This document shows positions 23,944 through 32,600 of a stretch of DNA of 36,755 bases, one piece after another. The position numbers and the translations under genes are program-made. The stretch is from SAT2750 sp964476375. Lineage in GTDB: Bacteria > Planctomycetota > Planctomycetia > Pirellulales > Pirellulaceae. Each line of letters begins with the position of its first letter. The stretch's first letter is position 1. The notes beneath the pieces are model-generated. The model had not been told where the DNA came from. It made no database searches and was given only the letters and a program-made list of their open reading frames with translations. The stretch lies in contig CAYYZW010000013.1 in NCBI GenBank assembly GCA_964476375.1, positions 1-36,755 on the forward strand. The letters run 5' to 3'.

Positions 23944-26196
23944 CTAGGATGTCTCGCTCAGGCCCTTCCAGACCTTCGGCGGAGACATTGGCAGTTCAAA
24001 GAACCGTGTCGAGGTGGCCTCGCTGATGGCGTTCGCGATCGCCGCCGGGGGAGGTACGATTGGCGGTTCACCGACCCCACGAACCCCGTAAGGATGCTCC
24101 GGGTTGGCTGCTTCCACGATGATCGTGTCGATCATCGGCACGTCGAGCATGGTCGGCATGCGGTAATCCAGGAAGCTGGCATTATCCATGGTGTCATTAT
24201 CATTGAAGAAATACTCCTCGTTCAGTGCCCAGCCGATTCCCTGCACGGCACCTCCCTGCATTTGCCCTTCCACGTAACTGGGATGAATTGCCTTGCCGGC
24301 ATCCTGGATAGCGGTGTAGCGGAGGATGGTGACCTTGCCTGTTTCCGGGTCGACTTCCACGTCGGCGATATGAACCGCGAAGCCATTGGTTGCACAGTCG
24401 GGTGCCACCGATGCCCGGGCAACAAGCGGCTCGCCATCCTTGAAGAGTTCCTGGGCCAGGTCCTTGAAGGAGGCACTCTTGTCGGGCCCCTTGAATTCAC
24501 CCTCGACCACACTGATCTCGTCGGCCGAGCATTCCCAGAGTCCGGCCGCACGGCCCACCATCTGTTGTTGGAGGTCCAGCCCGGCTTCATAGGCGGCAAG
24601 CCCGGTGGCAAATGTGACCCGGCTTCCCCCGGTCACATCCGTGTAGCCCACGCTATCGGTATCGGCGACCTGGGGGACCACGTCGAAAGTGTCGATCCCA
24701 AGCACCTCTGCTAGTTGCATTGCGATGGACGTTCGCGTTCCCCCGATATCAGGGGACCCCTCGGTGAGGTTAATGGTCCCGTCATGGTTGACGCTGGCAC
24801 TGACCGATGACTTGAGCCCACAGCCAAACCAGAATCCTGCTGCAATCCCACGACCCCGGTTTTCTCCTTCCAGTGGACTGTTCCAGTGATCGCTCTGGGC
24901 GACTGCATCGAGGCACTCCACCAGTCCAATGCGAGGATAGACCGGCCCGTCCACTCGCCGCATCCCTTCCTTGGCGGCGTTGAGCTGGCGGATCTCCAGC
25001 TTGCAGATCTCCAGTTGCTCGGCGATTTCGTCCAGCACCTGTTCACAGGCAAAAGCGACCTGGGTAGCACCCGGGGCACGGTAAGCCTGCGTGTGTGGCT
25101 TGTTCAGGCAGACATCATAACCGTCGACCACGGCATGCTCGATGTCATAACAACTGAACACGCACATGCACCCGGGACCGATCATGCCACCGGGATAGGC
25201 GCCAGCGTCATAGGCTAGCCAGGCCTCACCAGCAACGAGTTTTCCATCACTGGTGGCGCCGATCTTGACTCGCATGAAGGAAGCAGGTGTCGGGCCAGTT
25301 CCTTCAAAAACACCGGCCCGTGTCATGGATATCTTGACCGGCCGGCCACTCTTTTTGCTCAACAGTGCAGTGACCGGCTCCACGTAGACGGCGATCTTGC
25401 CGCCGAAACCACCCCCGATTTCACAGGGGGTGACCACCACGTCGGAAATTGGAATCTGCAGAATCTCGGCTGTCTGCTGGCGGGCGGTGAAGGCTCCCTG
25501 GGTCGCCGTCCAGATCTTGAGGCGGCCTGAAGTGGTCCAGTCAGCGACGGAGACATGCGGCTCGATGTATCCCTGGTGGACGGTCGCGGTCTTGAATTCC
25601 CGTTCCACGATCACGTCTGCCGCGGCAAAACCCTCTTCGACATTCCCCTTCTCGAAATGCATGTGGACAGCCGTGTTACTCGGCTTTTCGTCCTTTTCAC
25701 CCATGTGGTCCGTGCAGAGGTTTTCATGAAGCAGGGGAGCATCTTCTGCCATGGCATCCAGGACCCAGGTGACCGAGGGGAGGACCTCGTAGTCAATATG
25801 GATCTTGGATGCTGCTTCCTCGGCAATGTGGATATTCACGGCTGCCACGGCCGCCACGGCGTGACCCTTGTACAGTACCTTGTCCTTGGCCATCACGTTC
25901 CCACTGAGATAGCTCAAGTTCACCGATCCCTCTCCCAGGTCGGCAACCTTGTCCTCCACTTCGGGGAAATCCTTCCCGCTGATCACGGCAAACACGCCCT
26001 CGGTCGCCTCTGCCTCGGAGGTGTCTATGGACCTGATACGGGCATGCGGGTGCGGGCTGCGGAGGACAAAACCGGTTAGCACGCCGGGCAATTGCACATC
26101 GTTCCCGTAGATTGCACTCCCGGTTACCTTTTCTGCCCCGTCATGCCGGCGCGGCCGCGTTCCCAGTACCCGGTAGTTTCCATTTCCAGAACTCAC
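23944..26196 (-). CDS. Molybdenum hydroxylase large (Mo-cofactor) subunit, xanthine dehydrogenase family
   Basis: A 750-residue cytoplasmic subunit that holds the molybdopterin-cytosine dinucleotide type cofactor in this family. Seen motifs: HPHARIRSIDTSEA, YKGHAVAAVAA, HQGYIEPHVSVADW, the cofactor loop GGGFGGKIAV near 261-270, AYRAPGATQVAFACE near 371, and GVGEPPIVPPPAAIANAI, whose Glu710 is the expected catalytic base. The AYRAPGA sequence differs from the AYRCSFR of true CO dehydrogenases, so this is a form II/xanthine-dehydrogenase-type hydroxylase of unknown N-heterocycle, aldehyde or aromatic substrate. The start codon is GTG 26196 with GGAGA seven bases upstream. Length matches stand-alone large subunits (about 750-780). 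Confidence 0.93.
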   Translation of the reverse strand: MSSGNGNYRVLGTRPRRHDGAEKVTGSAIYGNDVQLPGVLTGFVLRSPHPHARIRSIDTSEAEATEGVFAVISGKDFPEVEDKVADLGEGSVNLSYLSGNVMAKDKVLYKGHAVAAVAAVNIHIAEEAASKIHIDYEVLPSVTWVLDAMAEDAPLLHENLCTDHMGEKDEKPSNTAVHMHFEKGNVEEGFAAADVIVEREFKTATVHQGYIEPHVSVADWTTSGRLKIWTATQGAFTARQQTAEILQIPISDVVVTPCEIGGGFGGKIAVYVEPVTALLSKKSGRPVKISMTRAGVFEGTGPTPASFMRVKIGATSDGKLVAGEAWLAYDAGAYPGGMIGPGCMCVFSCYDIEHAVVDGYDVCLNKPHTQAYRAPGATQVAFACEQVLDEIAEQLEICKLEIRQLNAAKEGMRRVDGPVYPRIGLVECLDAVAQSDHWNSPLEGENRGRGIAAGFWFGCGLKSSVSASVNHDGTINLTEGSPDIGGTRTSIAMQLAEVLGIDTFDVVPQVADTDSVGYTDVTGGSRVTFATGLAAYEAGLDLQQQMVGRAAGLWECSADEISVVEGEFKGPDKSASFKDLAQELFKDGEPLVARASVAPDCATNGFAVHIADVEVDPETGKVTILRYTAIQDAGKAIHPSYVEGQMQGGAVQGIGWALNEEYFFNDNDTMDNASFLDYRMPTMLDVPMIDTIIVEAANPEHPYGVRGVGEPPIVPPPAAIANAISEATSTRFFELPMSPPKVWKGLSETS

Positions 26197-26250
26197 GGTT
26201 GTATCTCCACATGTAGGAGGAGGAATATTGTAGCTGTTACATTATTTGAA

Positions 26251-26721
26251 TCAGTTTGATTCCTGAACTGCCTGGATGGCACGAACAATCTTGTCGTAAC
26301 CGGTACAGCGGCAGAGGTTTCCTGACAGGTCAAATCGAATGGTCTGTTCGTCGGCGTCCGGTTTCTTGTCCAGCAGGGCCCGCGCGGCGACGATGAAGCC
26401 CGGTGTGCAGATACCACACTGCAGTGCGGCACCTTCCAGGAAGCAATCCTGGACCGGGTCAAGCTGGCCGATGTCGGCGATCCCCTCGATCGTGGTAATC
26501 TCCACCCCCTCGACCTCCACGCCCAGCACCAGGCAGCTGTCGACAGGCAGCCCGTCGATGAGGACGGTACAGGCCCCACAGTTGCCGTTGTTACAGCCCT
26601 CCTTGGAGCCGGTCATTCCCAGCGTGTCACGCAGGATTTCCAGCAGGCTCTCTCGCGGTTTGCAGAGAAACTCCGTTGATTCACCGTTAATGGTTGTTGT
26701 CACCAGGACTGTCTTAGCCAC
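26251..26721 (-). CDS. Molybdenum hydroxylase 2Fe-2S subunit
   Basis: A 156-residue two-cluster iron-sulfur subunit. First cluster: Cys43, Cys48, Cys51 and Cys63 in GCNNGNCGACTVLIDG and the following DSC. Second cluster: Cys102, Cys105, Cys137 and Cys139 in QCGICTPG and LCRCTGY. It passes electrons from the Mo site to FAD. I choose GTG 26721 because GAGAGG lies nine bases upstream and family members begin at this point (VAKTVLVTTT). An ATG at 26760, four bases from the FAD-gene stop, would add 13 residues but has no ribosome binding site. The much longer open frame to 27234 merely overlaps the FAD gene. Confidence 0.93.
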   Translation of the reverse strand: MAKTVLVTTTINGESTEFLCKPRESLLEILRDTLGMTGSKEGCNNGNCGACTVLIDGLPVDSCLVLGVEVEGVEITTIEGIADIGQLDPVQDCFLEGAALQCGICTPGFIVAARALLDKKPDADEQTIRFDLSGNLCRCTGYDKIVRAIQAVQESN

Positions 26722-26764
26722 GCTCTTTGTCCTCTCGTAAATTACATCATTTCTCGGCATCGAC

Positions 26765-27643
26765 TCATGATTCACCGCGGGCCCGTGCCACCGCCCGTGC
26801 CAGCGTCCGCTTGACCAGAACCCCGACGAGGTGAACCCGGTACTCGGTGGTTCCACGCATGTCGTCGATTGGGCTGGCAGCCTCGCGAGCCAGAATACCA
26901 GCCGCAGCCAGGTTCTCGTCACTTGCTTCCTGTCCGGCAAGAGATTCGGCGGCCTGTTGGGCAACGATGGGCGTTGGTCCGACAGCTGCCAGTGAAATCC
27001 GCGCCTCCTGGATGGTGCTTCCCGATTCATCCAGCTGGACCCAGGAACCGGCGCCGACAACGGCGATATCCATCTCGTTACGGGGGATAAACCTCTCGTA
27101 GGCCGACCCACTGTTTGCTGTGGAGGCGGGAAACTGGATCGAGACCAGTAGTTCGCCCGCTTCAAGGATATTCCGACCGGGACCGGTGCAGAAATCGCTT
27201 GCCGCAACCTCCCGTTCACCCTCTGGACCGGCAATCCGGCAACGTGCTCCCAGGGAGATCAGCGATGGAATCGTGTCGGCGGCGGGAGATGAGTTGCAGA
27301 GATTTCCTCCCACGCTTGCGCGAGACTGGATTTGCCAGCCTCCGATAATATGTGTCGAATCGGCCAGGGCGGGGTAGGCGGCCGAAATCTCGTCATTCTC
27401 GTAAACCTGGTAGCAGGGGACACCCGCTCCCAGGGTAAGCCCGGTTTCTGCCGAGTACTCCAGGGCCATCAACTCGGAGATCTTCTTGATGTCAATCACC
27501 ATCTCGGCTTCACGTAATCCCTCGCGCAGCTGAACGATGATATCGGTGCCCCCGGCCAGCATCCGCGCTCGCTCTCCATACTCGGCAAGCAACGCGGTGG
27601 CGTCCTGCACGTTCGTCGGCGCGGCGTAATCAAAATCTTTCAA
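26765..27643 (-). CDS. Molybdenum hydroxylase FAD-binding subunit
   Basis: A 292-residue FAD subunit of the CoxM/XdhB type. The FAD motifs are MLAGGTDIIVQLREG (about 29-43) and ASVGGNLCNSSPAADTIPSL (about 109-128); RNEMDIAVVGAG and the C-terminal TTEYRVHLVGVLVKRTL are also characteristic. It accepts electrons from the 2Fe-2S subunit and passes them to NAD+ or another acceptor. The start is TTG 27643, supported by the family opening MKDFDYAAPT and an upstream GGAG. It is the first gene of the hydroxylase operon, with a TTGACA-type promoter about 60-90 bases upstream. Confidence 0.92.
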   Translation of the reverse strand: MKDFDYAAPTNVQDATALLAEYGERARMLAGGTDIIVQLREGLREAEMVIDIKKISELMALEYSAETGLTLGAGVPCYQVYENDEISAAYPALADSTHIIGGWQIQSRASVGGNLCNSSPAADTIPSLISLGARCRIAGPEGEREVAASDFCTGPGRNILEAGELLVSIQFPASTANSGSAYERFIPRNEMDIAVVGAGSWVQLDESGSTIQEARISLAAVGPTPIVAQQAAESLAGQEASDENLAAAGILAREAASPIDDMRGTTEYRVHLVGVLVKRTLARAVARARGES

Positions 27644-27705
27644 GGTATCCGCTTCTCCACTCTTCAGATCACAGGTTCATTCACTGGATGGTCACGTCGA
27701 TGGCC

Positions 27706-27734
27706 AATATGAAAGCTACTCCGGATACTGTCAA
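27706..27734 (-). promoter_or_regulatory. Sigma70-like promoter of the Mo-hydroxylase operon
   Basis: On the minus strand a perfect -35 box TTGACA (27734-27729) is separated by exactly 17 bases from CATATT (27711-27706), a four-of-six -10 match. Transcription would start near 27699, giving a leader of about 56 bases before the TTG of the FAD-subunit gene. It lies wholly in the gap after the ABC ATPase gene, so the two can be expressed independently. Confidence 0.6.
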
Positions 27735-27749
27735 GTAATCCAAGTAATC
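27732..27749. repeat. Tandem 9-bp direct repeat next to the -35 box
   Basis: Two perfect copies of CAAGTAATC (27732-27740 and 27741-27749) lie end to end, overlapping the -35 box by three bases and stopping one base short of the ABC ATPase stop codon. The position suits an activator site at about -40 to -50, but no regulator gene is nearby. Confidence 0.6.
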
Positions 27750-27750
27750 T

Positions 27751-28845
27751 CTAGGGGCTGTCGGCCTGATTGGCAGGTGTGTTATGGAGCATTCCGAGTC
27801 GTTTTCCTGTCCCGCTGGAAAACTTGTGGACGCTGCTTGTGGGGACAGAAACGACCAGCGATGAATCTGGATCAGGAAGCTGCCGCTCCCCGGTGCGCAT
27901 GATGAACTGTTGTTCTCCCACCTGGAGTGTGACCAGGCTCTCCGCACCAAGCTGCTGAATCGATACGAGCTGGCAGGGAAAGGTCAAATGATCGGTGTCT
28001 TCAGAGGTCGTCAGGTCGGATCTGCTGACACCCTGGAGATCACTCGCTTTCACCTGCTCGGGACGAAATCCCAGTTCCAGATCCCCGGGCAGGCCGGCGG
28101 CCCATGCACCGTCGGGTGAGAGAAAGTTCATCGGAGGATTTCCCAGGAAACCGGCCACGAAACGATTGGCCGGCCGGTCGTAAACATCCTCCGGTGTCCC
28201 CAGCTGTTGCAGACGTCCCTCGTGCATGATGGCGACCCTGTCACCGAGTGTCATGGCTTCTACCTGGTCATGGGTCACGTGAATCATGGTCACCTGCAGT
28301 CGTCGATGCAGATCCAGGATCTCCTGCCGCATCGTGCTGCGAAGCTGCATATCGAGATTGCTCAGCGGTTCATCCAGCAGGAAAACGGCCGGGTCACGGA
28401 CCATTGCCCGTCCCAAGGCGACTCGCTGTTGTTGCCCACCGGAGAGTTGCGATGGTGTGCGGTCGAGCAGTTCGAGGATACCAAGGATCTCGGCCGCCTC
28501 GTGAACCCGACGCTGGATGTCATCGCGTCCTGCTCGACGCATCCGCAGTGGAAAGGAGATGTTCTGTTGAACCGTCATGTGGGGATAAAGCGCGTAGTTC
28601 TGGAAAACCATGGCAATATCCCGATCCCGCGGTGCCAGGTTGTTGACGGGTTTTCCATCAATCGAGATGGTCCCCTCATCGATCTCCTCCAGACCGGCGA
28701 TCATCCGTAGCGTGGTCGACTTGCCACACCCGGAGGGGCCAAGCAGGACCAGGAGTTCCCGGTCGATGACCTCCAGCGAGAGCTGGTCCACGGCGACTGT
28801 GGAACCAAAACATCTTGTCACGTTGTCGAGGTGGACTGTGGCCAT
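27751..28845 (-). CDS. ABC transporter ATP-binding protein, MalK/UgpC/MsmX type
   Basis: A 364-residue ATPase. Walker A is GPSGCGKST (36-44), Q-loop VFQNYALYPHMTV, signature LSGGQQQR, Walker B VFLLDEPLSNLD and H-loop VTHDQVEAM. A C-terminal regulatory domain of about 125 residues (LELGFRPEQVKASD onward, TOBE-type beta fold) marks it as a CUT1 carbohydrate importer ATPase. No permease or solute-binding protein gene is in the window, so it probably serves transporters encoded elsewhere, as MsmX does in Bacillus. Start ATG 28845 matches the family opening. It precedes the hydroxylase operon in the same direction, but a promoter lies between. Confidence 0.92.
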   Translation of the reverse strand: MATVHLDNVTRCFGSTVAVDQLSLEVIDRELLVLLGPSGCGKSTTLRMIAGLEEIDEGTISIDGKPVNNLAPRDRDIAMVFQNYALYPHMTVQQNISFPLRMRRAGRDDIQRRVHEAAEILGILELLDRTPSQLSGGQQQRVALGRAMVRDPAVFLLDEPLSNLDMQLRSTMRQEILDLHRRLQVTMIHVTHDQVEAMTLGDRVAIMHEGRLQQLGTPEDVYDRPANRFVAGFLGNPPMNFLSPDGAWAAGLPGDLELGFRPEQVKASDLQGVSRSDLTTSEDTDHLTFPCQLVSIQQLGAESLVTLQVGEQQFIMRTGERQLPDPDSSLVVSVPTSSVHKFSSGTGKRLGMLHNTPANQADSP

Positions 28846-28970
28846 GGTCTACGTGCCGGGAGAGGGATCGATAAGTAGAATTTTCTTCCATGATTGAGTA
28901 TCTCGAGGCGATGCTCAAGATGATCAGTGTAAACTTGTCAGGAGTTTGTTGCCTGGGGGGATGAGCGGGC

Positions 28971-28979
28971 TGGTATGAT
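28971..28979 (+). promoter_or_regulatory. Possible extended -10 promoter for the histidine phosphatase gene
   Basis: TGGTATGAT (28971-28979) has the TGn extension plus a -10 hexamer TATGAT matching five of six consensus bases. It lies 25 bases before the GTG start; no good -35 is at the right distance, as is usual for extended -10 promoters. Confidence 0.4.
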
Positions 28980-29003
28980 GACTTTCTCTGGAGGACCAAA
29001 CTC

Positions 29004-29660
29004 GTGCAGCTTTACCTGATACGTCACGGACAGTCGGAAAACAATGCTCGGCCTGAGCACTTGCGTGTGGAGGATGCGGAGCTTACCGACCTGGGCCAGC
29101 ACCAGGCCGAGCAGCTCGCTCCCTGGATTGCCACGGTCGGGCTGGACAGGCTCTTCTGCAGTCCTTTTCGACGGACGCTGCAGACCACCTGGCCACTGAT
29201 GCAGGAGAGCGGGCTGGAGGTCGAGGTCAAGGTCCCGCTTCACGAGGTCGGGGGATGTGTCGCCGGCCCGGGAGGAGATGAGCTGGTAGGACGGCCGGGA
29301 ATCACGGCTGCCGAGCTGCTCGCAGATTTCCCGGGTTACAGGATTCCCGATTCGATCGACCAGGACGGCTGGTGGAAATCGCAGCCGAATGAAACGGGTG
29401 ACCAGCTCCATCAGCGCGTGGAGGATCTGTTCCAGTCGACAGTGGCCGAGTTTGCTGAGAGTGACCAGAAGATCGGCTTCGTGATGCACGCCGATATCAC
29501 GCATTATCTGCTCAGCGTCGTGGCGGGCGTCACCAGCGACCGGCTCGAACGGGTCCTCTATAATACAGCCGTTACGCGGCTGACGATTTGTCGCGATTCA
29601 CTGGTCATGGATATCTACAACAGTATCAGCCACCTGCCAATGTCGATGGTTTCTCGATAG
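29004..29660 (+). CDS. Histidine phosphatase (phosphoglycerate-mutase-like) family protein
   Basis: A 218-residue branch-1 histidine phosphatase. The catalytic motif LIRHGQSENN has Arg7-His8; SPFRRTLQTTWPL supplies a second Arg; VPLHEVGGC gives the Glu; and IGFVMHADITHYLL contains the second His. The usual 'SHG' near that His is replaced by MHADITH, a common variant in non-mutase members. GTG 29004 is the start, with GGAGG nine bases upstream and a possible promoter before it. Likely a cytoplasmic phosphatase of small phosphorylated metabolites; substrate unknown. The next gene follows after 20 bases and may be co-transcribed. Confidence 0.87.
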   Translation: MQLYLIRHGQSENNARPEHLRVEDAELTDLGQHQAEQLAPWIATVGLDRLFCSPFRRTLQTTWPLMQESGLEVEVKVPLHEVGGCVAGPGGDELVGRPGITAAELLADFPGYRIPDSIDQDGWWKSQPNETGDQLHQRVEDLFQSTVAEFAESDQKIGFVMHADITHYLLSVVAGVTSDRLERVLYNTAVTRLTICRDSLVMDIYNSISHLPMSMVSR

Positions 29661-29680
29661 AGGCTTCCTGGGAAACAACG

Positions 29681-32600
29681 ATGTTCCGCCCCCTTTCCCT
29701 TTTCTGTTTTTTTTCCGTCCTGTTGCCACCCCTGGTGATGGGACAGGAAAAAACCGTTCCCGCGGAGGCAGGTATCGAGGTGCCGGAAGGTTTCGAGGTC
29801 CGGCTTTTCGCCGACAATGACCTGGCCCCCGATATCTATTCGATGACCCTCGACAGGAACGGCCGTGTTGTTGTGAGCAGCCGGGGTTACGTGCGGACGT
29901 TGATCGATGATGACGGAGACGGGAAGGCTGACCGATTCACAACTTTCACTGATGGCCCGGCAACAGGTGCCCAGGGACTCTGCTTTGACGGACAGGATCT
30001 TCTTTGTGTCGCGGATGGAGGGGTGCTTCGGTACCGGGATGAAAACGGCGATGGTCATGCCGACGGCGATCCGGACGTGCTCTGGAAGGTCAAGGCCGGG
30101 GGGGAACATCATGCCCATAGTATCCAGCGCGGCCCTGATGGCTGGTGGTACATGGCTGTTGGGAACATGGCCGGGATTACCGACGCTGAATTTGACCAGG
30201 CAAGCTCACCGATTCGGGCCCCGCGAGCAGGAACACTGGTCCGCCTTGCACCGGATTTCAGCACCCGTGAGGTGATTGCCGAGGGTTACCGGAACTCTTA
30301 TGACTTTAGCTTCAATGCCCAGGGCGACCTGTTCCTGTATGACAGCGATGGGGAGAGGGATGTGACGCTTCCCTGGTACCGGCCGACGAGGGTTTTCCAG
30401 GTGATGCCAGGGTCCCACGCGGGGTGGTTCAGCAGGAGCTGGAAACGGCCGGACTATTTCTTTGATATGCCGGCCGTGATCGGTTCTTTTGGCCGCGGTT
30501 CACCGACCGGTGTGACGTGTTATCTTCACCACCAGTTTCCCGGCCACTACCGTGGTGCCTTGTTCGTGCTGGACTGGAGTTTTGGCCGGGTCATTGCCCT
30601 TCCACTGGAACCTGATGGTTCAGGCTGGAAGTCCACCCCTCACGATTTCATGATCGGCAAGGGGCTTTTTGGTTTTGCGCCGACCGACATCGAGGTTGGC
30701 AGGGATGGAGAATTGTTTGTCAGCGTCGGTGGCCGTGGCACGCGAGGAAGCGTTTATGTTGTTCGCTGGACGGCCCAGGACGGCGAGCCGGGGACTGGCC
30801 GGACCGATCTGCTTCGATGCCTGGCAACCCCACAGCCGCTGAGCAGCTGGGCCCGTGCCCGCTGGCTGCCGCTGGCAGAAAAAGTAGGGCAGCAGGAGTT
30901 GCGTGCCGCGGCCCGGGACAGCCAGCTGCCGGATCCGCTTCGAGTGAGAGCCATTGAGCTGCTGACCGAGCTCTATGGCGGGTTGGATCTGCAGAGCATG
31001 GATCTGATTGTCGATTCCGGCTCTCCTTCGGTTGCCGCCCGGGCCGCCTGGTCGGCCGGCCGTCATGTCGATGCGGATCAGCTTGGCAGGATCCTGGCCG
31101 GGTACCTTCATGACTCCCGGCACCCACGGGTACTGCGTTGTGCGCTGGAGGCCTTCTTGGGTGGGACCGCTTTGAAGCTCGACTCCGAAACAATCGCCCT
31201 GGTCGAGCCGCTTCTTGCGCATCCTGATCGACAGGTGCGGATTGCTGCGGCCCGTGTTGTCGCTCGCGGGCGGCTTGATCCCGCTTCCCGTGGACGACTT
31301 GCCGGCATCTCGGTACCCCTCTGGGCGCAGTCCCTGGGAGATGGAAAGCAGCCGGTTACTTTTCAGCCGGAACTTGTGCTGGAAGGGATCAACGCGATGG
31401 GAGAACAGGAGGGAGCGGATGAAAAGCTTGCCCTGGTGAGAATGGCCCAGCTGGCACTTGGAGATGTTGGATCCCAGGGGGCGACAGCAGCTGTCTTTGA
31501 AGGTTACAGCACGTCCCGTGACCTGCGGCCACACCAGAAAATGATCGGGGAGGTGGTCGAGAGATTGGAGCGGATTTATCCCACGGGCGAGCACAAGGTG
31601 GATCATGAGCTTGCCCGCCTGATCGCCATGCTTGAACCGGAAAGCCCACTGCTTCTGGAACGTCTGCTGGGCAGGATGACAGACGAATCCTCACCGACAG
31701 GTGATCTTCACCACCTCATCGTCCTGGCCCGTAACCGGGCTGCGCGGTCATCTGAACAGCGTCGTGAAATTGCCCGGGCCCTTGTGCAATTGCGGATCAA
31801 GGTGGATGCCCGCCACCTCAACCTTGATAGGAACTGGGATGCGCGGCTTGGTGAAATGTATGCCGGCCTCGTCCGGCACGATCCGGCATTACCCCAGGCG
31901 GTGATCTCCGAGCAGGATTTCGGATTGCCTGACCACCTGGTCTACCTCAAGCCCCTGGCGGCTGGCGATCTGCAACCGGCGATAGACCGAATCGTGGAGA
32001 GGATTGGAGAGAGTGAGGATTACCCATGGACCGCAGAGATCATACGGTTACTGGGTCAATCCAGCCGGGAAGAGCACCTGCAGCTGTTACGGAAGCAGGC
32101 AGGGAATTTTGGAGTCCAGGGTGCGGTGCTGTCGGTGCTTGCCGATCAACCCCGGCCCGCGGATCGGGCCCTCTTTATCCGTGGGCTGGAGTCGGCAGAC
32201 CTGGGCCTGGTGGGCACGTCTCTCTCGGCACTTACCGCACTCCCTGCGGTGAAGGATCCGGAGGAACTGGTGCGACTGGTCTACAACCTGCGACGCCTCG
32301 ATCATGACCAGGCAGCCTGGCGGTTGAGAGAACGGGCTGTCCATTTATTGAGGCGTAATACCGGTCGACAGTTTGGCTTCCTGGTCGGCAAGGCAGGATA
32401 CAAACCGCAACAGGAGGTGATTCAAGCCTGGACCGATTTTATTTCCACTGCCTATCCCCTGCAGTACCAGGCGATTCAAGGTGACCGGGAAGTCGACCTG
32501 GGGGCTTGGAAGAAACGTCTCGAAGGGGTTGACTGGGATACCGGCGACGCGGAGGCGGGGAAAAAGCTGTTTATCAGCCGCAGTTGCCACAGTTGTCATG

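Noticed and set aside
23944..27643. Carbon monoxide dehydrogenase (CoxMSL)
   Set aside because: Gene order is the same, but the large subunit reads AYRAPGA where form I CoxL has AYRCSFR, and no cox accessory genes are nearby.
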